Shown here one piece after another: positions 41,410 to 50,155 of a stretch of 64,000 nucleotides of DNA. The position numbers were made by a program, and so were the translations under genes. Within the stretch, counting starts at the first letter, position 1; each line of letters opens with the position of its first letter. The stretch is from Cytophagales bacterium (GTDB lineage Bacteria; Bacteroidota; Bacteroidia; Cytophagales; Thermoflexibacteraceae): positions 59,384 to 123,383 of the forward strand of contig JAAFKA010000003.1 of the NCBI GenBank assembly GCA_013299115.1, written 5' to 3'. A model generated the notes under the pieces. It searched no databases. It was not told the origin of the DNA and worked only from the letters and a program-made list of their open reading frames with translations.

Positions 41410-43728
41410 ATGTTTTTACGTCTTATTCGATACGCATGGGTAGCTTTTGCAAGTTCGATGGCTGCTTTATTTTTTTATGTTCTCTGCGTAAATTTTAATG
41501 TGTTCAACCTTTTTGGTGAACTACCCAACTACGAAGCCTTAGAAAAACCCAAAACTGAATGGGCATCGGAGGTAATTTCGGCAGATAAGGTGGTGCTGGG
41601 CAGGTATTACAACGAAAAACGCAGCCGAGCCACTTATAACGAACTATCAAAGCCAACCATCGAGGCTTTGTTGGCTACGGAAGATGTGAGGTTTTACGAC
41701 CATTCGGGTATAGACCTCAAAGGAACTTTTGCCATTATTTATTACCTCTTGCAGGGCGACAGCAGAGGGTCAAGCACATTGAGCCAGCAATTAGCCAAAA
41801 ACTTGTTTAACACCCGCAGAGGAGCAAAGGCTGGAAAATTGATTAATTTGCCTCTGATTGGCAAAGTGATAGCCAAAAGTAAGGAATGGATATTGGCAAT
41901 TAAGATAGAAAGAGCCTATACCAAAGAAGAAATTTTGACTATGTACCTCAATACAGTGGATTTTGGGGCTAATTCTTACGGAATAAAAGTGGCTGCTCAA
42001 ACCTATTTTGGCACTTCGGCAGATAGTTTGCGAGCCGAGCAAGCTGCCGTTTTAATTGGTATGCTCAAATCTCCTACGTTTTACAATCCTTTGCTCAACC
42101 CCGACAATGCCCTCCGCAGACGAAATACGGTGTTGCAACAAATGACAAAGTACAACTATTTGACCTCAACCGAATACGACCAACTCAAAACTTTGCCCAT
42201 CAGCCTTGCCCACTACGAACCTAACGACCACAGTCAAGGATTGGCTCCTTATTTTCGGGGTTATGTCTATAAAATGGTCAAGCAATTTTGCGACACCACA
42301 GGCTACGATATTCACACAGACGGCTTAAAAATCTACACCACCATAGACTCTCGTATGCAAGACTACGCAGAACAGGCTGTAAATGAGCATTTTAAGACCT
42401 TGCAAGCTAAGTTTTTTGCTCATTGGAAAGGACAAAATCCTTGGCGGAATGCAGATGGCAGCGAAATTGCAAATTTTCTCCGCAAAGCAATAGAAGAGTC
42501 GCCACGTTATAAAAAACTCAAAGCAAAAGGTTTGGCAGAGTCTAAAATTATGTTTCAACTCAACAAACCTGTTAAAATGAAGGTCTTTTCTTGGTACAAA
42601 CCTTATTTTGAAACAGATACTTTGTTGAGTCCTATTGATTCTATCAAATATTACAAACATTTTTTGCGTACAGGTTTGCTTTCTATTGACCCCTCCAACG
42701 GACATATCAAGGCGTGGGTCGGCGGCACAAACCACAAACATTTTAAATACGACCACGTAAAACAAGGCAAAAGACAACCTGGTTCTACGTTTAAGGCAGT
42801 GGTTTATTCGGCAGCCATTGACGCAAACCCGCAAGACTACAATCCTTGCACCACTTTTCAAGACGTGCCACAAATTGTAAACTTGCCCAACGGACAAGTT
42901 TGGAAACCCTCGAACAGTGGCAATTATTCAGGAGAAACCTTGACCTTACGCCAAGCTATGGGCAGGTCTGTAAACACAGCAGCCGTATTTTTGATGAAAA
43001 ATTTGCAACCGCAAAACATCATAGATTATGCTCGCAAGTTGGGTTTTACTTCGCATTTAGAGCCTGTCCCTTCGCTTTGTTTGGGGATTAGTGATGTATC
43101 TGTTTATGAAATGACAAGTGCTTATGCTACCTTTGCCAACAAAGGTACTTGGGTTGAGCCTGTTTTTATCACACACATAGAGGACAAAAACGGCAAAGTT
43201 TTGTATCTAAACACGCCAATTCAGCACGAAGTATTGAGTGAGCAAACGGCTTACCTGATGACTTATATGTTGCGGGGCAGCGTGGAGGAGGAAAAAGGCA
43301 CAGCCCGCAGCCTTTGGAAATATGGGCTGGCACAGGGCAACGAAATTGGAGGCAAAACAGGTACTACCAACAACAATTCTGATGGTTGGTTTATTGGCAT
43401 TACGCCCAACTTGGTAACAGGCGTATGGACAGGAGGCGAAGACCGCAGTATTCACTTCCGCACCACAGATTTGGGAGCAGGGGGCAAAATGTCCTTGCCT
43501 TCTTTTGCCTTGTATATGCAAAAAGTGTATGCAGACCCAAAATTGCCGTACAAAAAAGACAAATTTTCGATTGCAACTTTTGCAGAAAAAGACCCCGATT
43601 TGCAAGCAAAATTGTTGGCTTGCGTGCAAAAAGAAATGGCAACTGCCGACACCACCAGCACAGACGACTCACAAACTCCAACAAAGGAAGTTACAGAAGA
43701 AGATTTATTGAAGGAGTTGGATAACTGA
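41410..43728 (+). CDS. Penicillin-binding protein 1A (bifunctional transglycosylase/transpeptidase)
   Basis: The enzyme polymerises and crosslinks peptidoglycan at the outer face of the inner membrane. Of 772 residues, one N-terminal membrane anchor (RYAWVAFASSMAALFFYVLC) precedes a GT51 domain with catalytic Glu 91 in ATEDVRFYDHSG, then GSSTLSQQLAKNLF and RAYTKEEILTMYLNTVDFG. The transpeptidase has STFK (nucleophile Ser 459), SVN (520-522) and KTGT (649-652). An insertion of about 90 residues between the domains (approximately 325-415) is longer than in E. coli PBP1A. The tail is acidic. A fragment of mnmE lies opposite, directly behind its stop codon. Confidence 0.96.
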   Translation: MFLRLIRYAWVAFASSMAALFFYVLCVNFNVFNLFGELPNYEALEKPKTEWASEVISADKVVLGRYYNEKRSRATYNELSKPTIEALLATEDVRFYDHSGIDLKGTFAIIYYLLQGDSRGSSTLSQQLAKNLFNTRRGAKAGKLINLPLIGKVIAKSKEWILAIKIERAYTKEEILTMYLNTVDFGANSYGIKVAAQTYFGTSADSLRAEQAAVLIGMLKSPTFYNPLLNPDNALRRRNTVLQQMTKYNYLTSTEYDQLKTLPISLAHYEPNDHSQGLAPYFRGYVYKMVKQFCDTTGYDIHTDGLKIYTTIDSRMQDYAEQAVNEHFKTLQAKFFAHWKGQNPWRNADGSEIANFLRKAIEESPRYKKLKAKGLAESKIMFQLNKPVKMKVFSWYKPYFETDTLLSPIDSIKYYKHFLRTGLLSIDPSNGHIKAWVGGTNHKHFKYDHVKQGKRQPGSTFKAVVYSAAIDANPQDYNPCTTFQDVPQIVNLPNGQVWKPSNSGNYSGETLTLRQAMGRSVNTAAVFLMKNLQPQNIIDYARKLGFTSHLEPVPSLCLGISDVSVYEMTSAYATFANKGTWVEPVFITHIEDKNGKVLYLNTPIQHEVLSEQTAYLMTYMLRGSVEEEKGTARSLWKYGLAQGNEIGGKTGTTNNNSDGWFIGITPNLVTGVWTGGEDRSIHFRTTDLGAGGKMSLPSFALYMQKVYADPKLPYKKDKFSIATFAEKDPDLQAKLLACVQKEMATADTTSTDDSQTPTKEVTEEDLLKELDN

Positions 43729-43731
43729 TGA

Positions 43732-43869
43732 TAAGTTGTTCGAGGTCTTTGCCACAAAAAAAGAGGTTGGTCATGCGGATACTTTCGCTGCCCGAAATTC
43801 GCAAAACGGCTATTGCCCTGTGCCTTGCAGAGTGGCTAAGGACGTGATAGTGTCGGCGTGGTGGTGCAT
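43732..43869 (-). pseudogene. mnmE: mnmE 5' fragment with frameshift
   Basis: Reading leftwards from the ATG at 43869 gives MHHHADTITSLATLQGTG; after losing one base in the run GGG(G)CA the frame changes to AVLRISGSESIRMTNLFFCG and continues KDLEQ. Together this is the N-terminal domain of MnmE/TrmE (DTI-ALAT--G-GAIAVLRISG), the tRNA wobble-uridine modification GTPase. About 45 codons survive; the rest is missing because the sequence then runs into the end of the PBP1A gene. It occupies the otherwise gene-free gap 43729-44063. A complete mnmE presumably exists elsewhere. A rightward ORF in the same place is its shadow. Confidence 0.75.
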
Positions 43870-44063
43870 ATTGGGTTGTAGAAATGCGTCCTCTTATTTA
43901 GAAACTCTGCAAAGATATACTTTTATCCTGATTTTTCAATAAACTCCTTGTTGATTAGTACGCAAGCAGTAATTTTAGTTTTATTGCTTGCTTTTAGTTT
44001 TATTGCTTACCTTTTTGTAATTTTGCAACCTAAAAAATAACAAGACCCAAATAAGACAAGCAC

Positions 44064-45977
44064 ATGGCAAGACGTTATCAAGACGTAGCAGACGACAGTC
44101 CGAAAGTACCCATTACCAAAGATTCTTTCCGCAATTTGCTCGGCATCTACCAATTTATGGTGCCCTATAAAAGTTGGTTTTTGGCAGGTTTATTTTGCCT
44201 CATCTTTTCGAGTACCATTCTCTTAGCTTTTCCGTTTTTTACAGGCAAGCTGGTAGACTCCTCCGTAGGCAAACTCTCAGGCACAATGCCTACGCCTTTA
44301 AATCCTACGGCAGCAACTTCTTTTTTGCAAAATCTGCCCTTAGACTCTATCAATGGAATTGCAACTATTTTGTTAGGTATTTTGGTGCTGCAAAGCATTT
44401 TTTCCTTCTTGCGAGTCTATTTCTTTTCGCGAGTAAGTGAAAAATCAATGGCAGCTATTCGCAAAGCCTTGTACCAAAAACTCATGACCTTGCCCCTCAC
44501 TTTCTACGACAGCAGACGCATAGGCGAGGTCATGAGCAGACTAACCGCAGATGTAGCCCTCTTACAAGACACTTTTTCCATTACCTTAGCCGAATTTGTA
44601 CGCCAAGTAGCTACCTTAGTCATTGGATTAAGCATTTTGTTTGTCCGAACCCCCACGCTAACCTTTTTTATGTTGGGCATTATTCCTGTTTTGGTGTTAG
44701 CAGGGCTGTTTTTTGGTAAAAAAATACGCAAAATGTCCAAAGAAACGCAAGATGAATTGGGCAAGGCAAACGTAGTGGTTGAGGAAACTTTGCAAGCCAT
44801 CAGCATGGTAAAATCTTTTACCAACGAAAAATTTGAGGTCAATCGGTACAGCACTTCCTTAGACAAAGTGGTGAATGTAGCCCTAAATACTGCAAATTAT
44901 CGAGGGGCTTTTATCTCCTTTATTGTCATGTCTATTTTTGGAGGTATTGTAGCTGTGCTTTGGTACGGTTCGCAATTAGTGCAAACAGGCGAAATGAGCA
45001 TAGGCGACTTGACAGGTTTTATTATCTACACCATGTTCATCGGCGGTTCTATTGGCGGACTTGGCGACCTCTACGGACAACTGCAACGGGCAGTAGGTGC
45101 ATCTGAAAGGGTGCGTGAAATCCTCGACCAGCCCAGCGAAGGAAACACAGGCAGTTTGGAAACACAAAGTTCGACCCAAAATTCAGCACAAAATACAACA
45201 ACGCAAAACCATACAAACTCCAAAGCAACAGGCAATATTGTGTTTAAAAACGTGCAATTTGCTTATCCTTCGCGTAAAGATGTGCAGGTCTTGCAAGCAA
45301 TCAATTTGACTATCAAAGCAGGAGAAAAAGTAGCCTTAGTAGGGCATAGCGGAGCAGGCAAATCTACAATCATTCAACTTTTGATGCGTTTTTATGATTT
45401 AGACAAAGGCGAAATTCTATTAGACCAGCAGCCCATTCAGCAGTATGAACTCAATAGTTACCGCCAATTATTGGGAATTGTGCCACAAGAAGTAATTTTA
45501 TTTGGGGGAACTATCAAAGAAAACATAGCTTATGGTAAACCCGATGCCATCGAAGACGAAATTATAGAAGCAGCCAAAAAAGCCAATGCTTACCAATTTA
45601 TCCAGTCTTTTCCCGAAGGTATGCAAACCCTCGTGGGCGAAAGAGGTGTAAAATTGTCAGGTGGGCAACGCCAACGCATAGCCATTGCAAGGGCTATTTT
45701 GAAAAACCCAACAGTGCTGATACTCGACGAAGCCACCAGTTCTCTCGATGCCGAATCTGAACAGGCTGTAAAAGATGCTTTGCAAACCTTGATGAAAAAT
45801 CGAACTACTATTATCATTGCCCACAGGTTAGCCACTATTCGGTCTGTCGACAAAATTTATGTTTTAGACAAAGGACATATCACCGAAACAGGCACACATG
45901 AGGAGTTGCTACACACACCAAATGGCGTGTATGGTAATTTAGTAAAGTTGCAAATGACGGAGTTTTCGAGGAATTAA
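44064..45977 (+). CDS. ABC exporter, fused permease-ATPase (MsbA/LmrA-like)
   Basis: A 637-residue half-transporter that exports lipids or drugs as a homodimer. The N-terminal six-helix domain (about 30-345) has the coupling helix region GEVMSRLTADVALLQD. A Gln/Thr/Asn-rich linker (about 358-390) precedes the ATPase: Walker A GHSGAGKS (427-434), Q-loop GIVPQEVILFGG, signature LSGGQRQR (531-538), Walker B VLILDEATSSLD and switch IIIAHRLATIR. The unusual linker of about 30 polar residues (TQSSTQNSAQNTTTQNHTNS) is not typical of MsbA. Substrate unknown. It is followed 8 bases later by the MbnP-like lipoprotein gene, probably in one transcript. Confidence 0.93.
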   Translation: MARRYQDVADDSPKVPITKDSFRNLLGIYQFMVPYKSWFLAGLFCLIFSSTILLAFPFFTGKLVDSSVGKLSGTMPTPLNPTAATSFLQNLPLDSINGIATILLGILVLQSIFSFLRVYFFSRVSEKSMAAIRKALYQKLMTLPLTFYDSRRIGEVMSRLTADVALLQDTFSITLAEFVRQVATLVIGLSILFVRTPTLTFFMLGIIPVLVLAGLFFGKKIRKMSKETQDELGKANVVVEETLQAISMVKSFTNEKFEVNRYSTSLDKVVNVALNTANYRGAFISFIVMSIFGGIVAVLWYGSQLVQTGEMSIGDLTGFIIYTMFIGGSIGGLGDLYGQLQRAVGASERVREILDQPSEGNTGSLETQSSTQNSAQNTTTQNHTNSKATGNIVFKNVQFAYPSRKDVQVLQAINLTIKAGEKVALVGHSGAGKSTIIQLLMRFYDLDKGEILLDQQPIQQYELNSYRQLLGIVPQEVILFGGTIKENIAYGKPDAIEDEIIEAAKKANAYQFIQSFPEGMQTLVGERGVKLSGGQRQRIAIARAILKNPTVLILDEATSSLDAESEQAVKDALQTLMKNRTTIIIAHRLATIRSVDKIYVLDKGHITETGTHEELLHTPNGVYGNLVKLQMTEFSRN

Positions 45978-45985
45978 CGTAAAAA

Positions 45986-46735
45986 ATGCTCAAAAAAATG
46001 AAAAAACTTATTTATTGCCTACTCTGCTACGCAATTCTATTATTTGGGAGTTGCCAGCCTGACAAACCTACACCACCTCCTCCTTCGGGACAGGTAAACA
46101 TGGTTTTTGACCTTCAAGTTGGAGAAAAGCCTTTGGTAATGAACCAAGCAAGCTATAAAAATGATTTGGGGACAAGCTACCAAATCGAAAAGTTTGCTTT
46201 TTACGTCAGTAATATTACCTTGCGCAATGCTGTTACACAAACCTTGTATGTAATTCCTAATAGCTACCATTTGATTAATTTTAATGATAACAAGTTGCAA
46301 ATCAACCTTATAGGTTTGCCACCTGCTACTTACGACCAGCTTAATTTTGCCGTAGGCGTAGATGAAAAACGCAATACCTCGATAGACCAAGTTGGAGATT
46401 TAGACCCCAACAATGGCATGGCTTGGGATTGGAAAACAGGATACAAATTTTTGTCCTTAGAAGGTAAATATTTTCCTTCTCAAGACAATGTAAGAGGTTT
46501 GGTATTTCACATAGGCACAGCAGAAAATTACAAAACTATTTCTTTGCCTCTCACTAATTTTGTGGTCAAAGAAAACGAAACTTTGCGGTGCAAATTGCCC
46601 ACAGACCTCAACAAGCTATTTAGTGGCGTACACTCAATAGATTTTACAAAAAGCAACAGCGTAATGGGCGGAGAAGATGCAAAAAAAGTAGCCCAAAATT
46701 ATGCAAAAATGTTTCAGTTGGTGGTAGTGCCATAA
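45986..46735 (+). CDS. MbnP-family lipoprotein
   Basis: The 249-residue lipoprotein has a signal (KKLIYCLLCYAILLFGSC; Cys around residue 23) and a Pro-rich start to the mature part (QPDKPTPPPPSGQVNMVF). The core matches the MbnP family: YQIEKFAFYVSNITL, NYKTISLPLTNFVV, and VGVDEKRNTS followed by DLDPNNGMAWDWKTGYKFLS, a signature of the family whose characterised members accompany copper-binding MbnH/MauG-type proteins. No MauG-like cytochrome lies beside it. It starts 8 bases after the ABC exporter stop. Either of two nearby ATGs (45986, 45998) can serve. Confidence 0.82.
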   Translation: MLKKMKKLIYCLLCYAILLFGSCQPDKPTPPPPSGQVNMVFDLQVGEKPLVMNQASYKNDLGTSYQIEKFAFYVSNITLRNAVTQTLYVIPNSYHLINFNDNKLQINLIGLPPATYDQLNFAVGVDEKRNTSIDQVGDLDPNNGMAWDWKTGYKFLSLEGKYFPSQDNVRGLVFHIGTAENYKTISLPLTNFVVKENETLRCKLPTDLNKLFSGVHSIDFTKSNSVMGGEDAKKVAQNYAKMFQLVVVP

Positions 46736-46743
46736 ATTTGCTA

Positions 46744-46751
46744 TATATTTG
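46744..46751 (+). promoter_or_regulatory. -7 box of the VWA gene
   Basis: TATATTTG, 27 bases before the ATG at 46779; a TTG at 46718-46720 lies 23 bases upstream, slightly long. Confidence 0.45.
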
Positions 46752-46778
46752 CATAGATTTTACGATTTACAATTATTT

Positions 46779-47753
46779 ATGACTTTGCTTCGCTATCTTA
46801 ATTCGTTAGATTATCTTTTCATCATAGTTTTTGTTTTGTTGTATTTGCTTTATGGCTGGCGTATTCACCGCATAGCAACTACACTGCAAACTTCGGGCAA
46901 AAAAGTGCTTATCAAACTGACTATTCGACTTGCTTATTTTGTCCTATTATTGGTAGCTTTGTTGGGACCTTCTTTTGGCACAGTGCAAAAAGAAATTAAG
47001 ACCATAGGCAAAGACATTTATATAGCCATAGACCTTTCGCAATCTATGGACGCAGTAGATTTGCAGCCTTCGAGGTTAGAAAAAGTAAAATACGAACTCA
47101 AAAATTTGGTAGCTGCTTTTAGTTCGGATAGAATAGGCATTGTCATTTTTTCTTCGGAGGCTTTTGTCCAGTGTCCACTGACCTACGACCAGAGTGCCTT
47201 AGCTCTTTTTATAGAAACTCTCAACACAGGTTTGGTGCCCAACACCAGCACCGATTTTGGTAGTGCTTTGCGTGTTATTCTCAAAAAATTTACAGACGAA
47301 ACCGAAAAAAACAACGACAAACCCCAAAAAAGATTGCTGTTGCTCATAAGTGATGGCGAAGATTTTGGCGAAGATACAGACGAATTGATCAGTGACCTCA
47401 AAAGTGCAGAGGTCAAAACTTTTACCTTGGGTGTAGGCACAAAAGAAGGTGGGCGTATTCCTTTCCGAAAGAGTTTTAAACGGGACGACACAGGTAGGGA
47501 GGTCATTACGACCTTAGAAACACAAAAACTCCAAGAAATTGCTACTGCCACCGAAGGACAATATTTTGAATTGAGCAACGAAAAAAATGAGGTAGCTCGA
47601 CTTATTCAAACTATTAAGCTAATTAAGGGAGATTTGATAGATGCTCGCAAGGTGGACACCACCCAAAATAAATATCACTACTTTTTATTTGTTGCCTTTC
47701 TGCTCATCATTGCCGATATTTTTATTACAATTAAAGTCATACGTATAGCTTAG
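46779..47753 (+). CDS. VWA-domain membrane protein (BatA/BatB-like)
   Basis: Bat proteins form a membrane complex, usually with a MoxR ATPase, that supports envelope stress tolerance. The 325-residue product starts at the ATG at 46779 (MTLLRYLNSLDYLFIIVFVL). Two hydrophobic segments at the N-terminus and one at the C-terminus (FLFVAFLLIIADIFITIKVI) flank a VWA domain with the MIDAS motif DLSQSMDAVD, the Thr in NTSTDFGSAL and the Asp in ISDGEDFGED. It is a lone Bat-type gene; the usual moxR is not adjacent, although a broken moxR-like gene lies at 61490. Confidence 0.88.
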   Translation: MTLLRYLNSLDYLFIIVFVLLYLLYGWRIHRIATTLQTSGKKVLIKLTIRLAYFVLLLVALLGPSFGTVQKEIKTIGKDIYIAIDLSQSMDAVDLQPSRLEKVKYELKNLVAAFSSDRIGIVIFSSEAFVQCPLTYDQSALALFIETLNTGLVPNTSTDFGSALRVILKKFTDETEKNNDKPQKRLLLLISDGEDFGEDTDELISDLKSAEVKTFTLGVGTKEGGRIPFRKSFKRDDTGREVITTLETQKLQEIATATEGQYFELSNEKNEVARLIQTIKLIKGDLIDARKVDTTQNKYHYFLFVAFLLIIADIFITIKVIRIA

Positions 47754-47765
47754 GAAAAAGATGAA

Positions 47766-47792
47766 ACGCAGATTTCAAGGTTGAATCTGCGT
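47766..47792 (+). terminator. Hairpin after the VWA gene
   Basis: ACGCAGATT and AATCTGCGT pair around 9 bases, followed by AAAAAC; 13 bases after the stop. Confidence 0.5.
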
Positions 47793-47837
47793 AAAAACTT
47801 TGCAATTTATCCAAATATTTTAGAACTTACCGACTCG

Positions 47838-47944
47838 TAAGGTGCTTTGGATTTCTGAGGTGCTTTGGGTTTCTGAGGTGCTTTGGGTTTCTCAAAACCC
47901 AAAATATCAAAACGAAGTGCTTCGGGTTTCTCAAAACCCGAAGT
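47838..47944. repeat. Tandem repeat with GGGTTTCTCAAAACCC hairpins
   Basis: An 18-base unit of the form GGTGCTTTGGGTTTCTGA occurs three times, the last ending in the hairpin TTTGGGTTTCTCAAAACCC. A second hairpin, CTTCGGGTTTCTCAAAACCC-GAAG (47918-47943), follows. The same stem-loop plan (xGGTTT..AAACCx) is at 10468-10491. Confidence 0.65.
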
Positions 47945-47973
47945 AAACATAATTTTAAAAACACATAAAAAAA

Positions 47974-48390
47974 ATGGAAATCTTATATACTGCCCAAGCT
48001 ACGGCAACAGGAGGCAGAAACGGCAAAGTGCGTAGTTCTGATGATGTATTGGATTTGGAAGTGCGTATGCCCAAAGGACTCGGCGGGTCAGGCGGGGCAT
48101 ACACCAATCCTGAACAACTTTTTGCGGCGGGCTATGCAGCTTGCTTTGACGGGGCATTGAATTTGGTAGCCCGAATGCAAAAAACTCCTCTCCAAAACAC
48201 CGAAGTTACGGCTCACGTAAGCATAGGCAAAAAAGAAAATGGCGGTTTAGGATTGGCTGCAAAATTGGAGGTAAAAATACCAAATGTGGACAGAGAAACA
48301 GCCCAAAAACTATTGGAGGAAGCCCACAAAGTTTGCCCTTACTCCAACGCCACACGCAATAATGTGGAGGTTACGTTGGTGTTGGTGTAA
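47974..48390 (+). CDS. ohr: Organic hydroperoxide resistance protein
   Basis: Ohr is a cytosolic thiol peroxidase that reduces organic hydroperoxides using a pair of cysteines. Both are present: GYAACFDGAL (around residue 50-60) and KVCPYSNATR (around 120). The 138-residue length and the N-terminal YTAQATATGGRNGKV match the Ohr/OsmC group rather than OsmC proper. It has no detected regulator (OhrR) nearby. The start ATG lies after the hairpin repeats. Confidence 0.94.
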   Translation: MEILYTAQATATGGRNGKVRSSDDVLDLEVRMPKGLGGSGGAYTNPEQLFAAGYAACFDGALNLVARMQKTPLQNTEVTAHVSIGKKENGGLGLAAKLEVKIPNVDRETAQKLLEEAHKVCPYSNATRNNVEVTLVLV

Positions 48391-48399
48391 TGAATGTAG

Positions 48400-48457
48400 C
48401 ATACGCTTTAGCGTGTGAAATCTTAGAAATAACATTTCTTAAAGAAATGTTATTTCT
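48400..48457. terminator. Two hairpins after ohr
   Basis: CATACGC-TTTA-GCGTGTG (48400-48417) is followed by a perfect hairpin of 16-base arms, AGAAATAACATTTCTT and AAGAAATGTTATTTCT (48425-48457). Confidence 0.65.
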
Positions 48458-48527
48458 ATAAATATTTGATTATCAGCATTTTAAAATAAGTTCCTCATCC
48501 GTAATTTAATCATTTTGTAATAGTTTA

Positions 48528-49058
48528 ATGAACAACGAAAGTAATTTAGACTCGGCAGCCCTGTTGCAAGAATTAATAATACCAACTTCTTGGGGTAAGA
48601 GGTTGGTAGCTTATTTGCTTGATGTTATCTTTTTCTACATACTCATTGCTATTTTGGTTGGAGGCTTGTTGATAGCCGCAGCCACTTTGTTTGATTATGA
48701 TGTAGAAACTTTTGATACGTTTATAGAAACACCAATAGGTAGTTTGTTAGATAAAATTTTAACAGCCCTGTGTTTAAGTATCTATTTCATTCTTTTTGAG
48801 TTAACTATCCAACGAACACCTGCCAAAGTGTTGTTAAGATTGCGAATAGTAAACGAAGAAGGGCTACCCCTAAGTAGCAAACAAATTATTCAACGCAATT
48901 TTTCAAGACTCATTCCATTTGAAGGAGTTTCTTACATAGCTGCAAACCCAAGAGGTTTGCACGATAAGTTTTCAGACAGCTATGTGATTGACGACTCAGA
49001 GTTTTATCAAAAACTACTCAAACAGGTGCAACACAAAGAGGAAGAGGAAGAACAATAA
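48528..49058 (+). CDS. RDD family membrane protein
   Basis: RDD proteins are small multi-pass membrane proteins of poorly known function, sometimes involved in ion transport or antibiotic resistance. The 176-residue protein has three hydrophobic stretches: RLVAYLLDVIFFYILIAILV, ILTALCLSIYFILFELTI and a weaker one. The R-D-D signature is read as GKRLVAYLLDVIFF (first Asp) and PAKVLLRLRIVNEEG (second Asp replaced), followed by RNFSRLIPFEGV. The C-terminus is acidic (KEEEEEQ). Confidence 0.75.
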   Translation: MNNESNLDSAALLQELIIPTSWGKRLVAYLLDVIFFYILIAILVGGLLIAAATLFDYDVETFDTFIETPIGSLLDKILTALCLSIYFILFELTIQRTPAKVLLRLRIVNEEGLPLSSKQIIQRNFSRLIPFEGVSYIAANPRGLHDKFSDSYVIDDSEFYQKLLKQVQHKEEEEEQ

Positions 49059-49085
49059 ATTTTGAATTTTGTAATCTTGTTTGAA

Positions 49086-49188
49086 TAGAGGTTATTACGA
49101 TAGTTTTTGTGTAGAAAAATAACTTCTTGATTTTCAATTAATTAACCCTGCACCCTAAAGGGTACGGTACAAATCGTAATAACCTCTA
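49086..49188. repeat. 103-bp element with perfect 16-bp inverted ends
   Basis: TAGAGGTTATTACGAT (49086-49101) and ATCGTAATAACCTCTA (49173-49188) are perfect inverted repeats; the interior has the small hairpin CCCTAAAGGG. It lies in the 323-bp gap before the MBL gene and has the look of a MITE-like element. Confidence 0.75.
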
Positions 49189-49199
49189 ATTTTGATTTT

Positions 49200-49381
49200 T
49201 TTTTAATCCTGTTAATCTTGTAATCTTGTTTGAGTTTTTTCAATCCTTGTAATCTTGTTTGAGTTTTTTCAATCCTTGTAATCTTGTTTGAGTTTTTTCA
49301 ATCCTTGTAATCTTGTTTGAGTTTTTTCAATCCTTGTAATCTTGTTTGAGTTTTTTTAATCCTGTTAATCTTGTAATCTTG
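49200..49381. repeat. 29-bp tandem repeat abutting a start codon
   Basis: The unit reads CAATCCTTGTAATCTTGTTT then GAGTTTTTT (29 bases), about four to five copies. It is flanked on both sides by TAATCCTGTTAATCTTG. The last copy ends at the TTG start codon of the MBL protein. Part of the same sequence, AATCCTGTTAATCTT, occurs in reverse near 3327-3355 and a shorter version at 49062. Confidence 0.75.
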
Positions 49382-50143
49382 TTGAAAATCACATTCTTAG
49401 GTACAGGCACTTCTACGGGAGTACCTTTTATTGGTTGCAACTGTTCGGTTTGCACCTCCTTAGATTTTAGGGACAAAAGACTGCGGACTTCCATACACCT
49501 CGAAGTCGAGGGGAGGAGTTTTGTGGTGGATACGTCCCCCGATTTTCGCCAACAAATGCTGAGAGAACGGATTACGCATCTAACAGCTGTGCTGTTTACC
49601 CACCAACACAAAGACCACACCGCAGGACTTGACGACATCAGGGCTTTCAACTTTATTCAGCAACACGACATACCTATTTATGGCACGTTGCCTGTCTTGG
49701 ACCAAATCAAAAGAGAATTTGCCTATATTTTTACAGAGGAAAAATACCCTGGCGTGCCTTCGGTGCAGCCTTGCGTCATAGAAAACAAGCCTTTTGAGAT
49801 AGATACCATTCGTTTTACGCCCATAGAGGTCATGCACCTCAAACTACCTGTGCTGGGCTTTCGGGTGCATGATTTTACCTATATTACTGATGCCAATTTC
49901 ATTGCAGACGAAGAATTAGAAAAAGTAAAAGGTTCTAAGGTAGTGGTTCTCAATGCTTTGCAAAAGACTTCTCACGTTTCACACTTCTCTCTGGACGAAG
50001 CTCTTGCCGTATTAGAAAAAATAAAACCTGAACAGGCTTACCTCACCCACCTTAGCCACCGCATGGGAACTCATGCTGCCGTTTCTGCCGAATTACCTCC
50101 TTATGTAAAAATAGCCTACGATGGATTGCAAATTAGGTTGTGA
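49382..50143 (+). CDS. MBL-fold metal-dependent hydrolase
   Basis: A metallo-beta-lactamase-fold hydrolase (253 residues) of the PhnP/RNase Z-like group. The start is the TTG at 49382, giving MKITFLGTGTSTGVPFIGCN; the longer ORF start lies inside the tandem repeat and is not credible. Metal ligands are in FTHQHKDHTAGLDDIRAF (HxHxDH) and further His residues in THLSHRMGTHA. The NCSVCTS Cys pair near residue 20 is typical of this Bacteroidota subgroup. Possible phosphodiesterase; the substrate is not known. A tandem repeat directly abuts the start codon. Confidence 0.88.
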   Translation: MKITFLGTGTSTGVPFIGCNCSVCTSLDFRDKRLRTSIHLEVEGRSFVVDTSPDFRQQMLRERITHLTAVLFTHQHKDHTAGLDDIRAFNFIQQHDIPIYGTLPVLDQIKREFAYIFTEEKYPGVPSVQPCVIENKPFEIDTIRFTPIEVMHLKLPVLGFRVHDFTYITDANFIADEELEKVKGSKVVVLNALQKTSHVSHFSLDEALAVLEKIKPEQAYLTHLSHRMGTHAAVSAELPPYVKIAYDGLQIRL

Positions 50144-50155
50144 ATAAAACTTATC

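Noticed and set aside
43736..43942. Plus-strand 68-codon ORF behind PBP1A
   Set aside because: It is the reverse shadow of the mnmE fragment, which is recognisable on the other strand.
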